Assembly: GCA_029941825.1 (NCBI GenBank) | Contig: JAPYTM010000014.1 | Location: forward strand, 1-12,706 | Source of the DNA: Candidatus Nitrosopumilus sp. | GTDB taxonomy: Archaea > Thermoproteota > Nitrososphaeria > Nitrososphaerales > Nitrosopumilaceae | Reading direction: 5' to 3' | Length of the DNA stretch: 12,706 nucleotides | Shown: positions 6,238 to 12,639 of the stretch, one piece after another | Position numbering within the stretch: position 1 is the stretch's first letter | How the letters are laid out: each line of letters begins with the position of its first letter | Notes under the pieces: model-generated | Told to the model about the DNA's origin: nothing | What the model saw: only the letters and a program-made list of their open reading frames with translations | The model's database searches: none | Position numbers and translations under genes: made by a program

Positions 6238-6801
6238 GTGGAATTTAGATGCATAGATGAATGTTCTCAATGTTGTGTTGAAAGAGAGTATTATCCAAGC
6301 AAAGAATTTGGAAAAATAGGAGTGCTCATACTACCCGAAGAAAAAGAAAGGATAGAAAAATTATCAAAAACAAATGGATTAAAAATAAAAATTGTACCAA
6401 GAATAGGAATTTCTGAAGATAGAAATTCAATTCCAACAAAAGTTTTGGCATATCAATTAATGGGTGTAGAAAAAAATGGAAACACATGTCCATTTTTGGA
6501 TACAAATAGTGGAGATAAATCACCACATGGTGGGTTTCCTTGTAAAATTTACAAAGATAGACCACTTGCATGTAGAACTTATCCTCTAATTGAATTTGAA
6601 CCAATTACATTTGATCAGAAATGTAAATTTTGTAAAGAACATGGAACAGCAGATCACAATCTAGATTCAGAAATAGAATCACTATTAAAAATTAAAGAGA
6701 AAATGAATACAAAAGCATTATTCATTTGGAGGTTTGCTACACATATTGGAGAGGAGGAAGATCAAGATATTTTAAAATCAGGTTGGATATTAGATGAGTA
6801 G
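6238..6801 (+). CDS. YkgJ-type cysteine-cluster protein (putative Zn/Fe-binding)
   Basis: The N-terminus has the signature C-x3-C-x2-C-C (Cys5, 9, 12, 13; CIDECSQCC). Further cysteines follow at 84 (CPFL), 102 and 112 (CKIYKDRPLACRTYPL), and 129 and 132 (CKFC). This order, including the IY-x-x-RP-x-x-CR-x-YP block, is that of the YkgJ/UPF0153 family. Members are thought to bind zinc or iron-sulfur clusters, but their reaction is not established. The length of 187 residues is within the family range. The start is GTG 6238, placed by the TATA-like box 25 nt upstream and by the conserved cysteines beginning at residue 5. It is a single-gene unit, divergent from aIF1A and convergent with the alcohol dehydrogenase. 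A cytoplasmic location is likely. Confidence 0.88.
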   Translation: MEFRCIDECSQCCVEREYYPSKEFGKIGVLILPEEKERIEKLSKTNGLKIKIVPRIGISEDRNSIPTKVLAYQLMGVEKNGNTCPFLDTNSGDKSPHGGFPCKIYKDRPLACRTYPLIEFEPITFDQKCKFCKEHGTADHNLDSEIESLLKIKEKMNTKALFIWRFATHIGEEEDQDILKSGWILDE

Positions 6802-6807
6802 GCTTGT

Positions 6808-6835
6808 CAAAAAAAAAGTTTAGGTTTTTTTTTTG
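6808..6835. terminator. A9/T10 bidirectional terminator
   Basis: Seven bases after the YkgJ-type stop codon come nine A, a short spacer GTTTAGG, then ten T. The plus-strand transcript ends in ten U and the opposite strand in nine U, and the two runs can pair into a weak hairpin. It is well placed for the plus-strand gene. The rest of the gap (6836-6980) is AT-rich, with one GC-rich patch at 6890-6907 (GTGGCGGGAAAGTGCAAC) for which I see no function. Confidence 0.6.
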
Positions 6836-6980
6836 AGATTCAATTTAATTTAGAAATAAATCAAATGTAGTGTTAAAGTATTTATTTTTGTGGCGGGAAA
6901 GTGCAACATTACAATTTAATTTTAAAGTGAATAACAATATTCAAAATTGTAGTTTATGAGATTTTATAATTGATGGTTAA

Positions 6981-8033
6981 TTATGGATTTATTACAGCAC
7001 GTCCAATAATTTTACGAGCCTTAAGATCTTCTAGAGCAATATTTGCATCATCAAGAGAATATCTTTTAGAGATTACAGGGTTGATAGTACCTTTTCTTGC
7101 GAGTTCAAGAAGTTCAACCATGTCAGTATAATTTCCAGTGTATGCACCTTGAATAATAATTGACTTTAGAGGAATTGTTACAAGAGATAACTCAATAGAA
7201 CCCCCAAACAATCCAACTAGAACCAAATTTCCTCTCTTTCGTAGTACGGATAACCCCAACTTTACAGTTGGTGGAGCGTTTACAAAGTCTATAACACTAT
7301 CAGCACCTTTGTCATTACATATTGAAAGTATTTTTTGGGAAGTTTCAGGATCCTTAGAATTTATTGTATAATCAGCACCCATCCCCTTTGCAGTTTCTAA
7401 TTTTTTATCATCCAAGTCAACACAAATTATTTTAGCATCAGTAATTGCGTGTGCAATTTGAACTCCCATTAATCCCAATCCACCAGCACCAACAATAACT
7501 AAGAATTCAGGGGTATTTTGATTTGCTTTTTTAATTGCAGTGTATGCAGTGAGTCCAGAACAAGCTAACGAAGTAGCAGCATCAGGATCAACACCATCAA
7601 GTTTTGCCAAATATTTAGAATTAGGAATTAAGGTATAATCAGAATAACCACCATCTTGAAAAACACCCATAGATTTTGGTGTATCACAAAGATTTTCATT
7701 TCCTACTTTACATGCAGGACATTCTCCACAACCTATCCAAGGAAAAACTAAAACTTCATCTCCTTTTGAAACATCAGAAACGGAATCACCAATTTCATCA
7801 ACAATACCTACAATCTCATGTCCAGGAGTTACAGGATACTTTACACCTCTATCAGTTACTTTCATAAATTGACCATCACCAAGATCATACCCACCTTCCC
7901 ACAGATGTAAATCACTGTGACAAACACCCACAGATTTTACTTTAACTAAAACCTGAGTTCCATGGGGTTTTGGTGTGTCACTCTCAGATACTGCAAGTGG
8001 TTCATTAGGTGCGGTGATTCTTGCAGATTTCAT
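6981..8033 (-). CDS. Zinc-dependent alcohol dehydrogenase (medium-chain)
   Basis: This medium-chain dehydrogenase would oxidise or reduce an alcohol/aldehyde pair with a nicotinamide cofactor. From the ATG start (350 aa), the catalytic-zinc ligands are Cys38 (GVCHSD), His72-Glu73 (GHE) and Cys158. The structural zinc site is Cys102, 105, 108 and 116 (CGECPACKVGNENLC). The Rossmann loop is GAGGLGLMG (182-190). Asp206 after the second strand (CVDLD) favours NAD over NADP. The ATG at 8033 is preferred over GTG 8039 because TTATAT (8056-8061) is centred about 26 nt from 8033. The substrate is not evident. In autotrophic relatives using the 3-hydroxypropionate/4-hydroxybutyrate cycle, semialdehyde reductases can belong to this family. 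The gene stands alone, divergent from scpA. Confidence 0.93.
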   Translation of the reverse strand: MKSARITAPNEPLAVSESDTPKPHGTQVLVKVKSVGVCHSDLHLWEGGYDLGDGQFMKVTDRGVKYPVTPGHEIVGIVDEIGDSVSDVSKGDEVLVFPWIGCGECPACKVGNENLCDTPKSMGVFQDGGYSDYTLIPNSKYLAKLDGVDPDAATSLACSGLTAYTAIKKANQNTPEFLVIVGAGGLGLMGVQIAHAITDAKIICVDLDDKKLETAKGMGADYTINSKDPETSQKILSICNDKGADSVIDFVNAPPTVKLGLSVLRKRGNLVLVGLFGGSIELSLVTIPLKSIIIQGAYTGNYTDMVELLELARKGTINPVISKRYSLDDANIALEDLKARKIIGRAVINP

Positions 8034-8055
8034 AAACACGTTTTTCGTCTTAACA

Positions 8056-8061
8056 ATATAA
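8056..8061 (-). promoter_or_regulatory. TATA box of the alcohol dehydrogenase
   Basis: The minus strand reads TTATAT, centred 25-26 nt before ATG 8033. This fits a leaderless message starting with that ATG. Confidence 0.5.
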
Positions 8062-8098
8062 GAGTTGACTGGAAGTGAAGAAAAAATAGAGCCATTAG

Positions 8099-8106
8099 AT
8101 ATTATT
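8099..8106 (+). promoter_or_regulatory. TATA-like box of scpA
   Basis: ATATTATT is centred about 25 nt before GTG 8128, in the 88-94 nt divergent region shared with the alcohol dehydrogenase. It supports the GTG start, since nearby ATGs at 8121 and 8126 are in other frames and close quickly. Confidence 0.4.
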
Positions 8107-8127
8107 GAATAGTCAAAGAGATGTCAT

Positions 8128-8805
8128 GTGAGTGAATCACAAACACCTAACAGTATTTCTCAAGAACCGATAAATATTTTATTTAGTCCATCATCAATTG
8201 CCAAAAAAGATGTTTGGGATATTGATTTAATTCAAATTTTAGATTTATTGAAAAAAATTCTAGAAAAAACAGGTAAAAAAGATCTCAAAGTCGCAGGAAT
8301 GGCAGCACTTGCATCATCACAAATCTATAGAATGAAAGTGGAAAGTATATTTGCATTACAAAGAGCTGCAATGGAAAAAAAATCAATGCATCAAAGAACA
8401 GATGTGGATATTGAATTAATTGATATTCCATACAGACATGAATCAACATATCCAGTTTCATTAGATGATTTGTTAGGATTACTTCAAAATCTTATAGGTA
8501 CAATTGCAAATCCTCAATCAAGAAGAAATAGACAAATTGACGTTGAGCCAATTGAAGCACCAGATTTTCAAGAATATTTAATTTCACTTGAAAATATAAT
8601 TGGAAAGTATGAAGATCTAGTAATGAAAAAGATTACAGCAACAGGGTTTGGATTTCTTCAGGAGATAGTTGCAGAACTTGATCAAGTTGATTCAATCAGA
8701 TGTTTCTTTGCAGTGTTATTTTTGGCTAGAGATCAAAAGGTTGATCTTGAACAAGTTGAAGATGATATCAAAATTATAGCAATCAAAGAAAAATTAACAA
8801 ACTGA
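8128..8805 (+). CDS. scpA: Segregation and condensation protein A (ScpA)
   Basis: ScpA is the kleisin subunit that bridges SMC heads in chromosome condensation and segregation. The N-terminal helical part has the SMC-neck-binding pattern WDIDLIQILDLLKKILE (residues 30-46) and a following helix with MAALASSQIYRMKVE. The middle is a polar linker (about 90-150). The C-terminus (ATGFGFLQEIVAELDQVDSIRCFFAVLFLARDQKVDLEQ) is the winged-helix domain that contacts the SMC head. The length of 225 aa is a little short but typical of archaeal members. The start is GTG 8128. scpB follows after 51 nt on the same strand. No smc gene is in the window. Confidence 0.88.
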   Translation: MSESQTPNSISQEPINILFSPSSIAKKDVWDIDLIQILDLLKKILEKTGKKDLKVAGMAALASSQIYRMKVESIFALQRAAMEKKSMHQRTDVDIELIDIPYRHESTYPVSLDDLLGLLQNLIGTIANPQSRRNRQIDVEPIEAPDFQEYLISLENIIGKYEDLVMKKITATGFGFLQEIVAELDQVDSIRCFFAVLFLARDQKVDLEQVEDDIKIIAIKEKLTN

Positions 8806-8844
8806 TCAAAAATGGAGAAAAAATTTCTTTAACTAAGTTTCAAT

Positions 8845-8850
8845 GGAGGG
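8845..8850 (+). promoter_or_regulatory. Shine-Dalgarno of scpB
   Basis: GGAGGG lies 6 nt before ATG 8857. It is one of the few strong Shine-Dalgarno sites in the window, as expected for the second gene of a transcript, and it selects the first Met rather than Met7. Confidence 0.7.
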
Positions 8851-8856
8851 ATAAGC

Positions 8857-9429
8857 ATGGTTAAGATTGAGAATATGGATGAAGCAACAGCACGAATTGA
8901 AGCTGCATTGTATTCAGCAGGTAGACCACTTAGAATTGAAGATTTGATTAGAGCATCAGGCACAGAATCTAGAACAAAGACACTGGAATTACTCAACAGT
9001 ATAATGAAAAAGACAAAATCAGCATTCAAAGCACTAGAAGTAGTAATACTTCCAGATGGATCATATGTTTTTCAATTAAAACCAGAATTTAGCTCCACAG
9101 TGAAAAGATATGCTTCAAAACCAATTCTCCCAAACGCTACACTCAAAACATTATCATACATTGCATACCAACAACCAATCTCATCAAAACAACTTGTTGA
9201 AACAAGAGGTTCAGGGGTTTATGCACATCTAAAAGAATTACGACAATTAGATTTTATCAATCATCAAAATGTGGGCAGATTAAAAATTTATTCAACTACA
9301 AATAAATTTCAAAAATATTTTGGAATACAAGGAGATACAGAAGATCTAAAACAAAGATTATTCTCCAAAGTAAGAAAAACAGCAAGTATGGGACATACAA
9401 ATCCAACACCACAAATTATACAAAACTAA
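8857..9429 (+). CDS. scpB: Segregation and condensation protein B (ScpB)
   Basis: ScpB binds the ScpA linker as a dimer and regulates the SMC complex. The sequence shows two winged-helix domains. The first opens ATARIEAALYSAGRPLRIEDL (residues 10-30). The second has the family hallmark LKTLSYIAYQQPISSKQLVETRGSGVYAHLKEL (about 93-127), the strongest diagnostic. The protein ends with a polar tail of about 30 residues. Length is 190 aa, as usual. Translation is set by GGAGGG 6 nt before the ATG. The gene lies 51 nt after scpA and is almost certainly co-transcribed. T runs follow the stop codon. Confidence 0.93.
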   Translation: MVKIENMDEATARIEAALYSAGRPLRIEDLIRASGTESRTKTLELLNSIMKKTKSAFKALEVVILPDGSYVFQLKPEFSSTVKRYASKPILPNATLKTLSYIAYQQPISSKQLVETRGSGVYAHLKELRQLDFINHQNVGRLKIYSTTNKFQKYFGIQGDTEDLKQRLFSKVRKTASMGHTNPTPQIIQN

Positions 9430-9438
9430 GCTGAATGA

Positions 9439-9464
9439 TTTTTTTAGTTTAAGGCTAATTTTTT
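9439..9464 (+). terminator. T-run terminator after scpB
   Basis: Seven T (9439-9445) and six T (9459-9464) occur shortly after the scpB stop, just before the TATA box of the next unit. This is a typical archaeal T-tract terminator without a clear hairpin. Confidence 0.45.
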
Positions 9465-9472
9465 GCGTTTTG

Positions 9473-9478
9473 TATAAA
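9473..9478 (+). promoter_or_regulatory. TATA box of the eS8-SRP19 unit
   Basis: TATAAA is centred 27-28 nt before GTG 9503, so transcription should begin at or next to the GTG. No Shine-Dalgarno is present. Confidence 0.5.
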
Positions 9479-9502
9479 TTAGAGTAATTCAGTCAAGTTA
9501 TC

Positions 9503-9886
9503 GTGAGAAAATCAGTAGAGAATTTAGCAACCAGTAAAATCACTGGAGGACGAAGAGTTCCACTTAGAATTAGAAGAAAATATGAAATTGATAGATATCC
9601 AAATGAAGCTGTAAATGGTGCTCAAGTAACAATTACAAGAAGAGTTAGAGGTAATAATAAAAAAACAGCTTTGAAAACAATTGATTTTGTAAATCTAGCA
9701 ACAGGTGATGCAAAAGTAAAGAAAGCAAAAATTATCAAAGTTTTAGATAATGCTACAAACAATGATTACAAAAGACGTGGCATTATTACCAAGGGTGCAA
9801 TTCTAGAAACACAAGAAGGAAAGTGTAGAGTAATTTCAAAACCTGGACAAAACGGAATAGTTAACGCAATATTACTAAAGGAATAA
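9503..9886 (+). CDS. rps8e: 30S ribosomal protein eS8
   Basis: This small-subunit ribosomal protein is shared by archaea and eukaryotes. It contains the expected SKITGGRRVPLRIRRKYEIDRYPNE region (residues 11-35), in which the glycine-rich, basic N-terminal signature is clear. The glycine-bounded GIITKGAILET-GKCRVISKPGQNG segment follows near the C-terminus (about 93-118). The length of 127 residues is standard for archaeal eS8. The start is GTG 9503, supported by the TATA box 27 nt upstream. SRP19 starts one base after its stop codon, and the last codons (AAAGGAATAAA) may supply the ribosome-binding site for that gene. Confidence 0.95.
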   Translation: MRKSVENLATSKITGGRRVPLRIRRKYEIDRYPNEAVNGAQVTITRRVRGNNKKTALKTIDFVNLATGDAKVKKAKIIKVLDNATNNDYKRRGIITKGAILETQEGKCRVISKPGQNGIVNAILLKE

Positions 9887-9887
9887 A

Positions 9888-10187
9888 ATGAAAGATTACG
9901 AGCATGTCGTAATCTGGTTGGATTATTTCAACAAGAATTTAAAAAAATCTAAAGGAAGAAGAGTGGGGTTAGAGAAATGTGTTTTTGATCCTTCACTAAA
10001 AGAATTAAAGGATGCTGCAAAGTCTGCAGGTTTAGAAATTACAGAGTCAAATGAGAAAGTGAGATTTCCTAAAAGACCGTTTGTAAGATCAGGATACATA
10101 GTATTGCCAAAAGAATCAACCAAAACAAAAATTCTTAATAGAATCTCAGAAAAACTAGTTTCTAAAAGATCCAAACAATCAAAATAA
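9888..10187 (+). CDS. srp19: Signal recognition particle 19 kDa protein (SRP19)
   Basis: SRP19 binds the SRP RNA tips (helices 6 and 8) and prepares it to bind SRP54. The protein begins YEHVVIWLDYFNKNLKKSKGRRV, the family's first strand and RNA-contacting basic loop. It continues with a helix (LKELKDAAKSAGLE) and the RFPKRPFVRSGYIVLP block (59-74). The tail is very basic. The length of 99 aa is standard. It is one base from the eS8 stop, so the two are translationally linked. Its partner SRP54 is in the minus-strand block of this window, in a different transcript. Confidence 0.95.
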   Translation: MKDYEHVVIWLDYFNKNLKKSKGRRVGLEKCVFDPSLKELKDAAKSAGLEITESNEKVRFPKRPFVRSGYIVLPKESTKTKILNRISEKLVSKRSKQSK

Positions 10188-10229
10188 AATCAAATCTAGC
10201 TCTTAACTAAAGTAAAGTTGACAGAAGTC

Positions 10230-10247
10230 TATGATAATAGTATCATA
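10230..10247 (+). repeat. 7-bp inverted repeat upstream of gar1-tfb
   Basis: TATGATA-ATAG-TATCATA is a perfect inverted repeat in the 95-nt gap after SRP19, 36 nt before the gar1 ATG. It overlaps the zone where a promoter for a transcript with a short leader would lie. It could be an operator or simply an AT-rich promoter element; no function is known. Confidence 0.45.
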
Positions 10248-10266
10248 ACTAGTATTCTTAATTGCA

Positions 10267-10272
10267 GGAGGT
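10267..10272 (+). promoter_or_regulatory. Shine-Dalgarno of gar1
   Basis: GGAGGT, the strongest such site in the window, lies 10 nt before ATG 10283. It decides the start. A TTG at 10262 in the same frame would put the site inside the coding region. Confidence 0.7.
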
Positions 10273-10282
10273 AGGCGAAATA

Positions 10283-10531
10283 ATGCACCTAGCCGGTAGT
10301 GGCAGGGTAATCATTCAGCTATCTAAAGAATTAGCTGAAGGACAAATACTCTGTGACAAAAAGGGAACTAGAGTTGCAAAAGTAATGGAATTGATAGGTC
10401 CAGTAAATAGGCCGTTTGCATCAGCAATTCCATTAACAAATAATATAAAAAAATTCATTGGCAAAAATGTTTTCGCAGATGAAGAAACTCCTGTAAGTAC
10501 AAACAAAAAATTTAGGAGAAGAAAAAAATGA
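10283..10531 (+). CDS. gar1: H/ACA RNP protein Gar1
   Basis: Gar1 is a core protein of H/ACA guide RNPs, where it binds the pseudouridine synthase Cbf5 and aids substrate turnover. From ATG 10283 it has 82 residues: a six-stranded beta-barrel with the family sequence GQILCDKKGTRVAKVMELIGPVNRPFASAIPL (about 22-53). A Lys/Arg-rich tail (KKFRRRKK) follows. Length fits archaeal Gar1, which lacks the eukaryotic GAR repeats. The start is set by GGAGGT 10 nt upstream. The stop overlaps the tfb start (ATGA, 10528-10531). Adjacency of gar1 and tfb is a familiar archaeal arrangement. Confidence 0.92.
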   Translation: MHLAGSGRVIIQLSKELAEGQILCDKKGTRVAKVMELIGPVNRPFASAIPLTNNIKKFIGKNVFADEETPVSTNKKFRRRKK

Positions 10532-11484
10532 ACATACTAGAAAAACAAAGCTGTTCTGAATGTAAATCTACATTAGTAGATGACATGCAAAATGGTGAAA
10601 TAATCTGCTCTGGTTGCGGCATTGTGGTCGCTGATCAGATTGTAGATAGTGGTCCAGAAACAATTAGCTCAAATCTCGAAGACAAGATGAAGCTAGCAAG
10701 AGCAACCGGACAAACAACATATTCTCAACATGATTTGGGAATAACAACTGAGATTTCAATGGGAACAAAAGACTTTAGTGGAAAAACAATCAACCACGAA
10801 GTTTCAAACCAAATGCGCAATCTCAGAAAATGGCAACAAAGAGTAAGAATTTCATCACCAAAAGAAAGAAGACTTGCAAATGTTTTAGCAAAAATGGGTG
10901 AGACATGTAACAGTCTTAATCTTTCAAAGAATGTGTTGGAAACTGCTTCTATGATATACAGAGACTTGGACGGACATGTTGATGTGAAGGGAAAATCAGT
11001 AGTCAGTATAACAGCTGCTACAATTTACATAGCATGTAAACAATGTGAAGTAGTAAGATCACTAGAAGAAATTTGCCGAGGAATATGTCCAGCAAAAGAT
11101 GTTAAATCAAAAACAAAACTTGCAGCAAAATACTATAGAACCATGGTAATGGAAGTGGGGCAATTATCAGCCCCAGTAGTAACCATGGACAAATACATCT
11201 CAAAAATAGCAAACATGACACAAACTGAGGTTAGAGTCGAAAGATTAGCCTTAGAAATTGCAGAAAAAACAAAAGATAGTAACATTTCAGATGGAAAAGC
11301 TCCAAATGGAATTGCAGCAGCATACCTATACGTTTCATCAGTACTACTTGGACAAAACGTGCTTCAAAGAGACGTTTCAAGTATTGCAGGAGTTACAGAA
11401 GTTACTATCAGAAACAGATGTAAAGAGATTCTAACAAGTTACAAACTCAAAATTACTTTGAGACCATCTCTGGCCAAAAACTAA
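10528..11484 (+). CDS. tfb: Transcription initiation factor TFB (TFIIB homologue)
   Basis: TFB binds the TBP-TATA complex and the B-recognition element and recruits RNA polymerase. An N-terminal zinc ribbon has Cys9, Cys12, Cys27 and Cys30 (CSEC...CSGC). The B-reader region follows (about 40-100), then two cyclin-like repeats. The first spans about 115-205, with ISPAKERRLANVLAK-like helices and ITAATIYIACKQC. The second spans about 215-310, with GIAAAYLYVSSVLLGQ and the helix-turn-helix DVSSIAGVTEVTIRNRCKE. The length of 318 aa is normal. The ATG overlaps the gar1 stop, with AGGAG 9 nt upstream. T-rich sequence follows the stop codon. Some related genomes carry several TFBs; this one appears complete. 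Confidence 0.96.
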   Translation: MNILEKQSCSECKSTLVDDMQNGEIICSGCGIVVADQIVDSGPETISSNLEDKMKLARATGQTTYSQHDLGITTEISMGTKDFSGKTINHEVSNQMRNLRKWQQRVRISSPKERRLANVLAKMGETCNSLNLSKNVLETASMIYRDLDGHVDVKGKSVVSITAATIYIACKQCEVVRSLEEICRGICPAKDVKSKTKLAAKYYRTMVMEVGQLSAPVVTMDKYISKIANMTQTEVRVERLALEIAEKTKDSNISDGKAPNGIAAAYLYVSSVLLGQNVLQRDVSSIAGVTEVTIRNRCKEILTSYKLKITLRPSLAKN

Positions 11485-11492
11485 ATCCCCCC

Positions 11493-11509
11493 TTTTTCAT
11501 TTTATTTTT
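11493..11509 (+). terminator. T-rich terminator after tfb
   Basis: C6 followed by TTTTTCATTTTATTTTT begins a few bases after the tfb stop codon. It is a T-tract terminator, and the sufC promoter starts about 40 nt later. Confidence 0.5.
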
Positions 11510-11547
11510 AAAAACTTCAGGTTAGGATTAGCTAAATTTCGTCGGTA

Positions 11548-11556
11548 TTATATATA
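11548..11556 (+). promoter_or_regulatory. TATA box of sufC
   Basis: TTATATATA is centred 25 nt before ATG 11577, the clearest TATA box in the window. It predicts a leaderless sufC message. Confidence 0.6.
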
Positions 11557-11576
11557 GAAAGAAAACAAAGCGCAAC

Positions 11577-12347
11577 ATGGCAGTTTTAGAAATCAAAGAT
11601 CTTCATGTTACAAGAGAAGGTAAAGAAATTCTAAAAGGTGTTAATCTAAAAACAGGACCTGGAGAAGTACATGCCATCATGGGGCCTAATGGTTCAGGAA
11701 AAAGTACACTAGCTTACACATTGCTCGGACATCCAAAATACAAAGTTACACAAGGAGATATTTTGATAAACGGTGAAAGTATTTTAGATTTAACTGCAGA
11801 TGAAAGAGCAAAAAAAGGATTATTTTTAGGATTTCAATATCCAACAGAAGTTTCAGGAGTAGGGTTTTCTCACTTTCTTAGAACAGCTTACAATTCACTA
11901 AGTAAAGCACTAGAAGGGGATGATAGAGAAGTATTCATCACTGTAAGAGAATTTCAAAAATATCTTAAAGAAAATTTAGAAAAAGTTGGATTAAAAGAAG
12001 AATTTCTTTCAAGATATCTTAACGAAGGTTTTTCAGGTGGAGAGAAAAAACGTGCAGAAGTATTACAAATGGCAGTACTAAAACCAAAAATTTCAATTTT
12101 AGATGAACCGGATTCTGGTTTAGACATAGATGCAGTTCAAGCAGTGGCAAAAGCAATCAGTCAAGTTGCAGGTAAAGATGCAACAATAATTATAATTACT
12201 CACTATGCTAGAATTCTAAAATTCTTAGACAAACTAGACTTTGTTCATGTATTTGCTAGAGGACAAGTATTGAAAACAGGGGATGCATCTCTTGCAGACA
12301 AACTAGAAGCAGAAGGTTATGAGTGGGTTTTAGAACAACCAGCCTAA
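11577..12347 (+). CDS. sufC: Fe-S cluster assembly ATPase SufC
   Basis: SufC is the ABC-type ATPase of the SUF iron-sulfur assembly scaffold, working with SufB and SufD in the cytoplasm. Walker A is GPNGSGKS (36-43) and the Q-loop is GFQYPTEVSGV (85-95). The ABC signature is FSGGEKKR (151-158). Walker B with D-loop is ILDEPDSGLD (173-182), and the switch His is H208 (THYAR). GEKKR after SGG and the EPDSGLDIDA sequence separate SufC from transporter ATPases. The length of 256 aa is typical. The promoter is its own. sufB and sufD are not found directly downstream, where a DUF167-like remnant and a chlorite-dismutase-family gene occur instead. Confidence 0.96.
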   Translation: MAVLEIKDLHVTREGKEILKGVNLKTGPGEVHAIMGPNGSGKSTLAYTLLGHPKYKVTQGDILINGESILDLTADERAKKGLFLGFQYPTEVSGVGFSHFLRTAYNSLSKALEGDDREVFITVREFQKYLKENLEKVGLKEEFLSRYLNEGFSGGEKKRAEVLQMAVLKPKISILDEPDSGLDIDAVQAVAKAISQVAGKDATIIIITHYARILKFLDKLDFVHVFARGQVLKTGDASLADKLEAEGYEWVLEQPA

Positions 12348-12381
12348 TCAAATTTAAGCAGAACATTTTTCCAAAAAACTA

Positions 12382-12618
12382 TTGATTTACAAAGTTCAAG
12401 TAGAATTTTCTAAAGAATTTCTAGAAATAGAAAAGAACCAAATCAATGTGGGAATAAAATCAAAACCCATCAAAGGAGAAGCAAATAAAGAAATTATAAA
12501 AAAACTTGCAAAACATTTTAGAGTATCAACTACACATGTTTAAATTAAATCAGGTCATAAATCCCGAGAGAAAATCATGGAGATTCTACAAAAGAAAATC
12601 AAGTTTTTGTTTAAATAG
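12382..12618 (+). pseudogene. DUF167/YggU-like gene interrupted by an in-frame TAA
   Basis: From TTG 12382 a frame encodes INVGIKSKPIKGEANKEIIK and KLAKHFRVSTTHV, which match the family pattern of a short strand, P-x-x-G-x-AN, then LA-x-x-x-x-V. It stops at TAA 12541-12543. In the same frame, directly after the stop, it continues IKSGHKSREKIMEILQKK to TAG 12616-12618. The SG-H-x-SR-x-K block is the C-terminal signature of this family. One sense codon has therefore been replaced by TAA in a protein of about 78 residues. The start is also weak: no ATG exists, and removing one T would create ATG ATT TAC. A TATA-like AAATTTAAG lies about 28 nt upstream. The family's function is unknown. Alternatives are a sequencing error or a functional truncated peptide. 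Confidence 0.7.
12610..12617 (+). promoter_or_regulatory. TATA box of the chlorite-dismutase-family gene
   Basis: TTTAAATA is centred 26-27 nt before ATG 12640. It overlaps the last codons and the TAG of the DUF167-like frame. Its position fits a leaderless message. Confidence 0.5.
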
Positions 12619-12639
12619 GGTTTCAAGATGGAATGAAAT

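Noticed and set aside
6890..6907. GC-rich patch GTGGCGGGAAAGTGCAAC in an AT-rich gap, considered as a small RNA or origin element
   Set aside because: There is no paired repeat, stem or reading frame of useful length around it; the longest minus-strand frame is 19 codons without a promoter.
10262..10282. TTG-initiated extension of Gar1
   Set aside because: The Shine-Dalgarno GGAGGT would be inside the coding sequence, and ATG 10283 is correctly spaced behind it.
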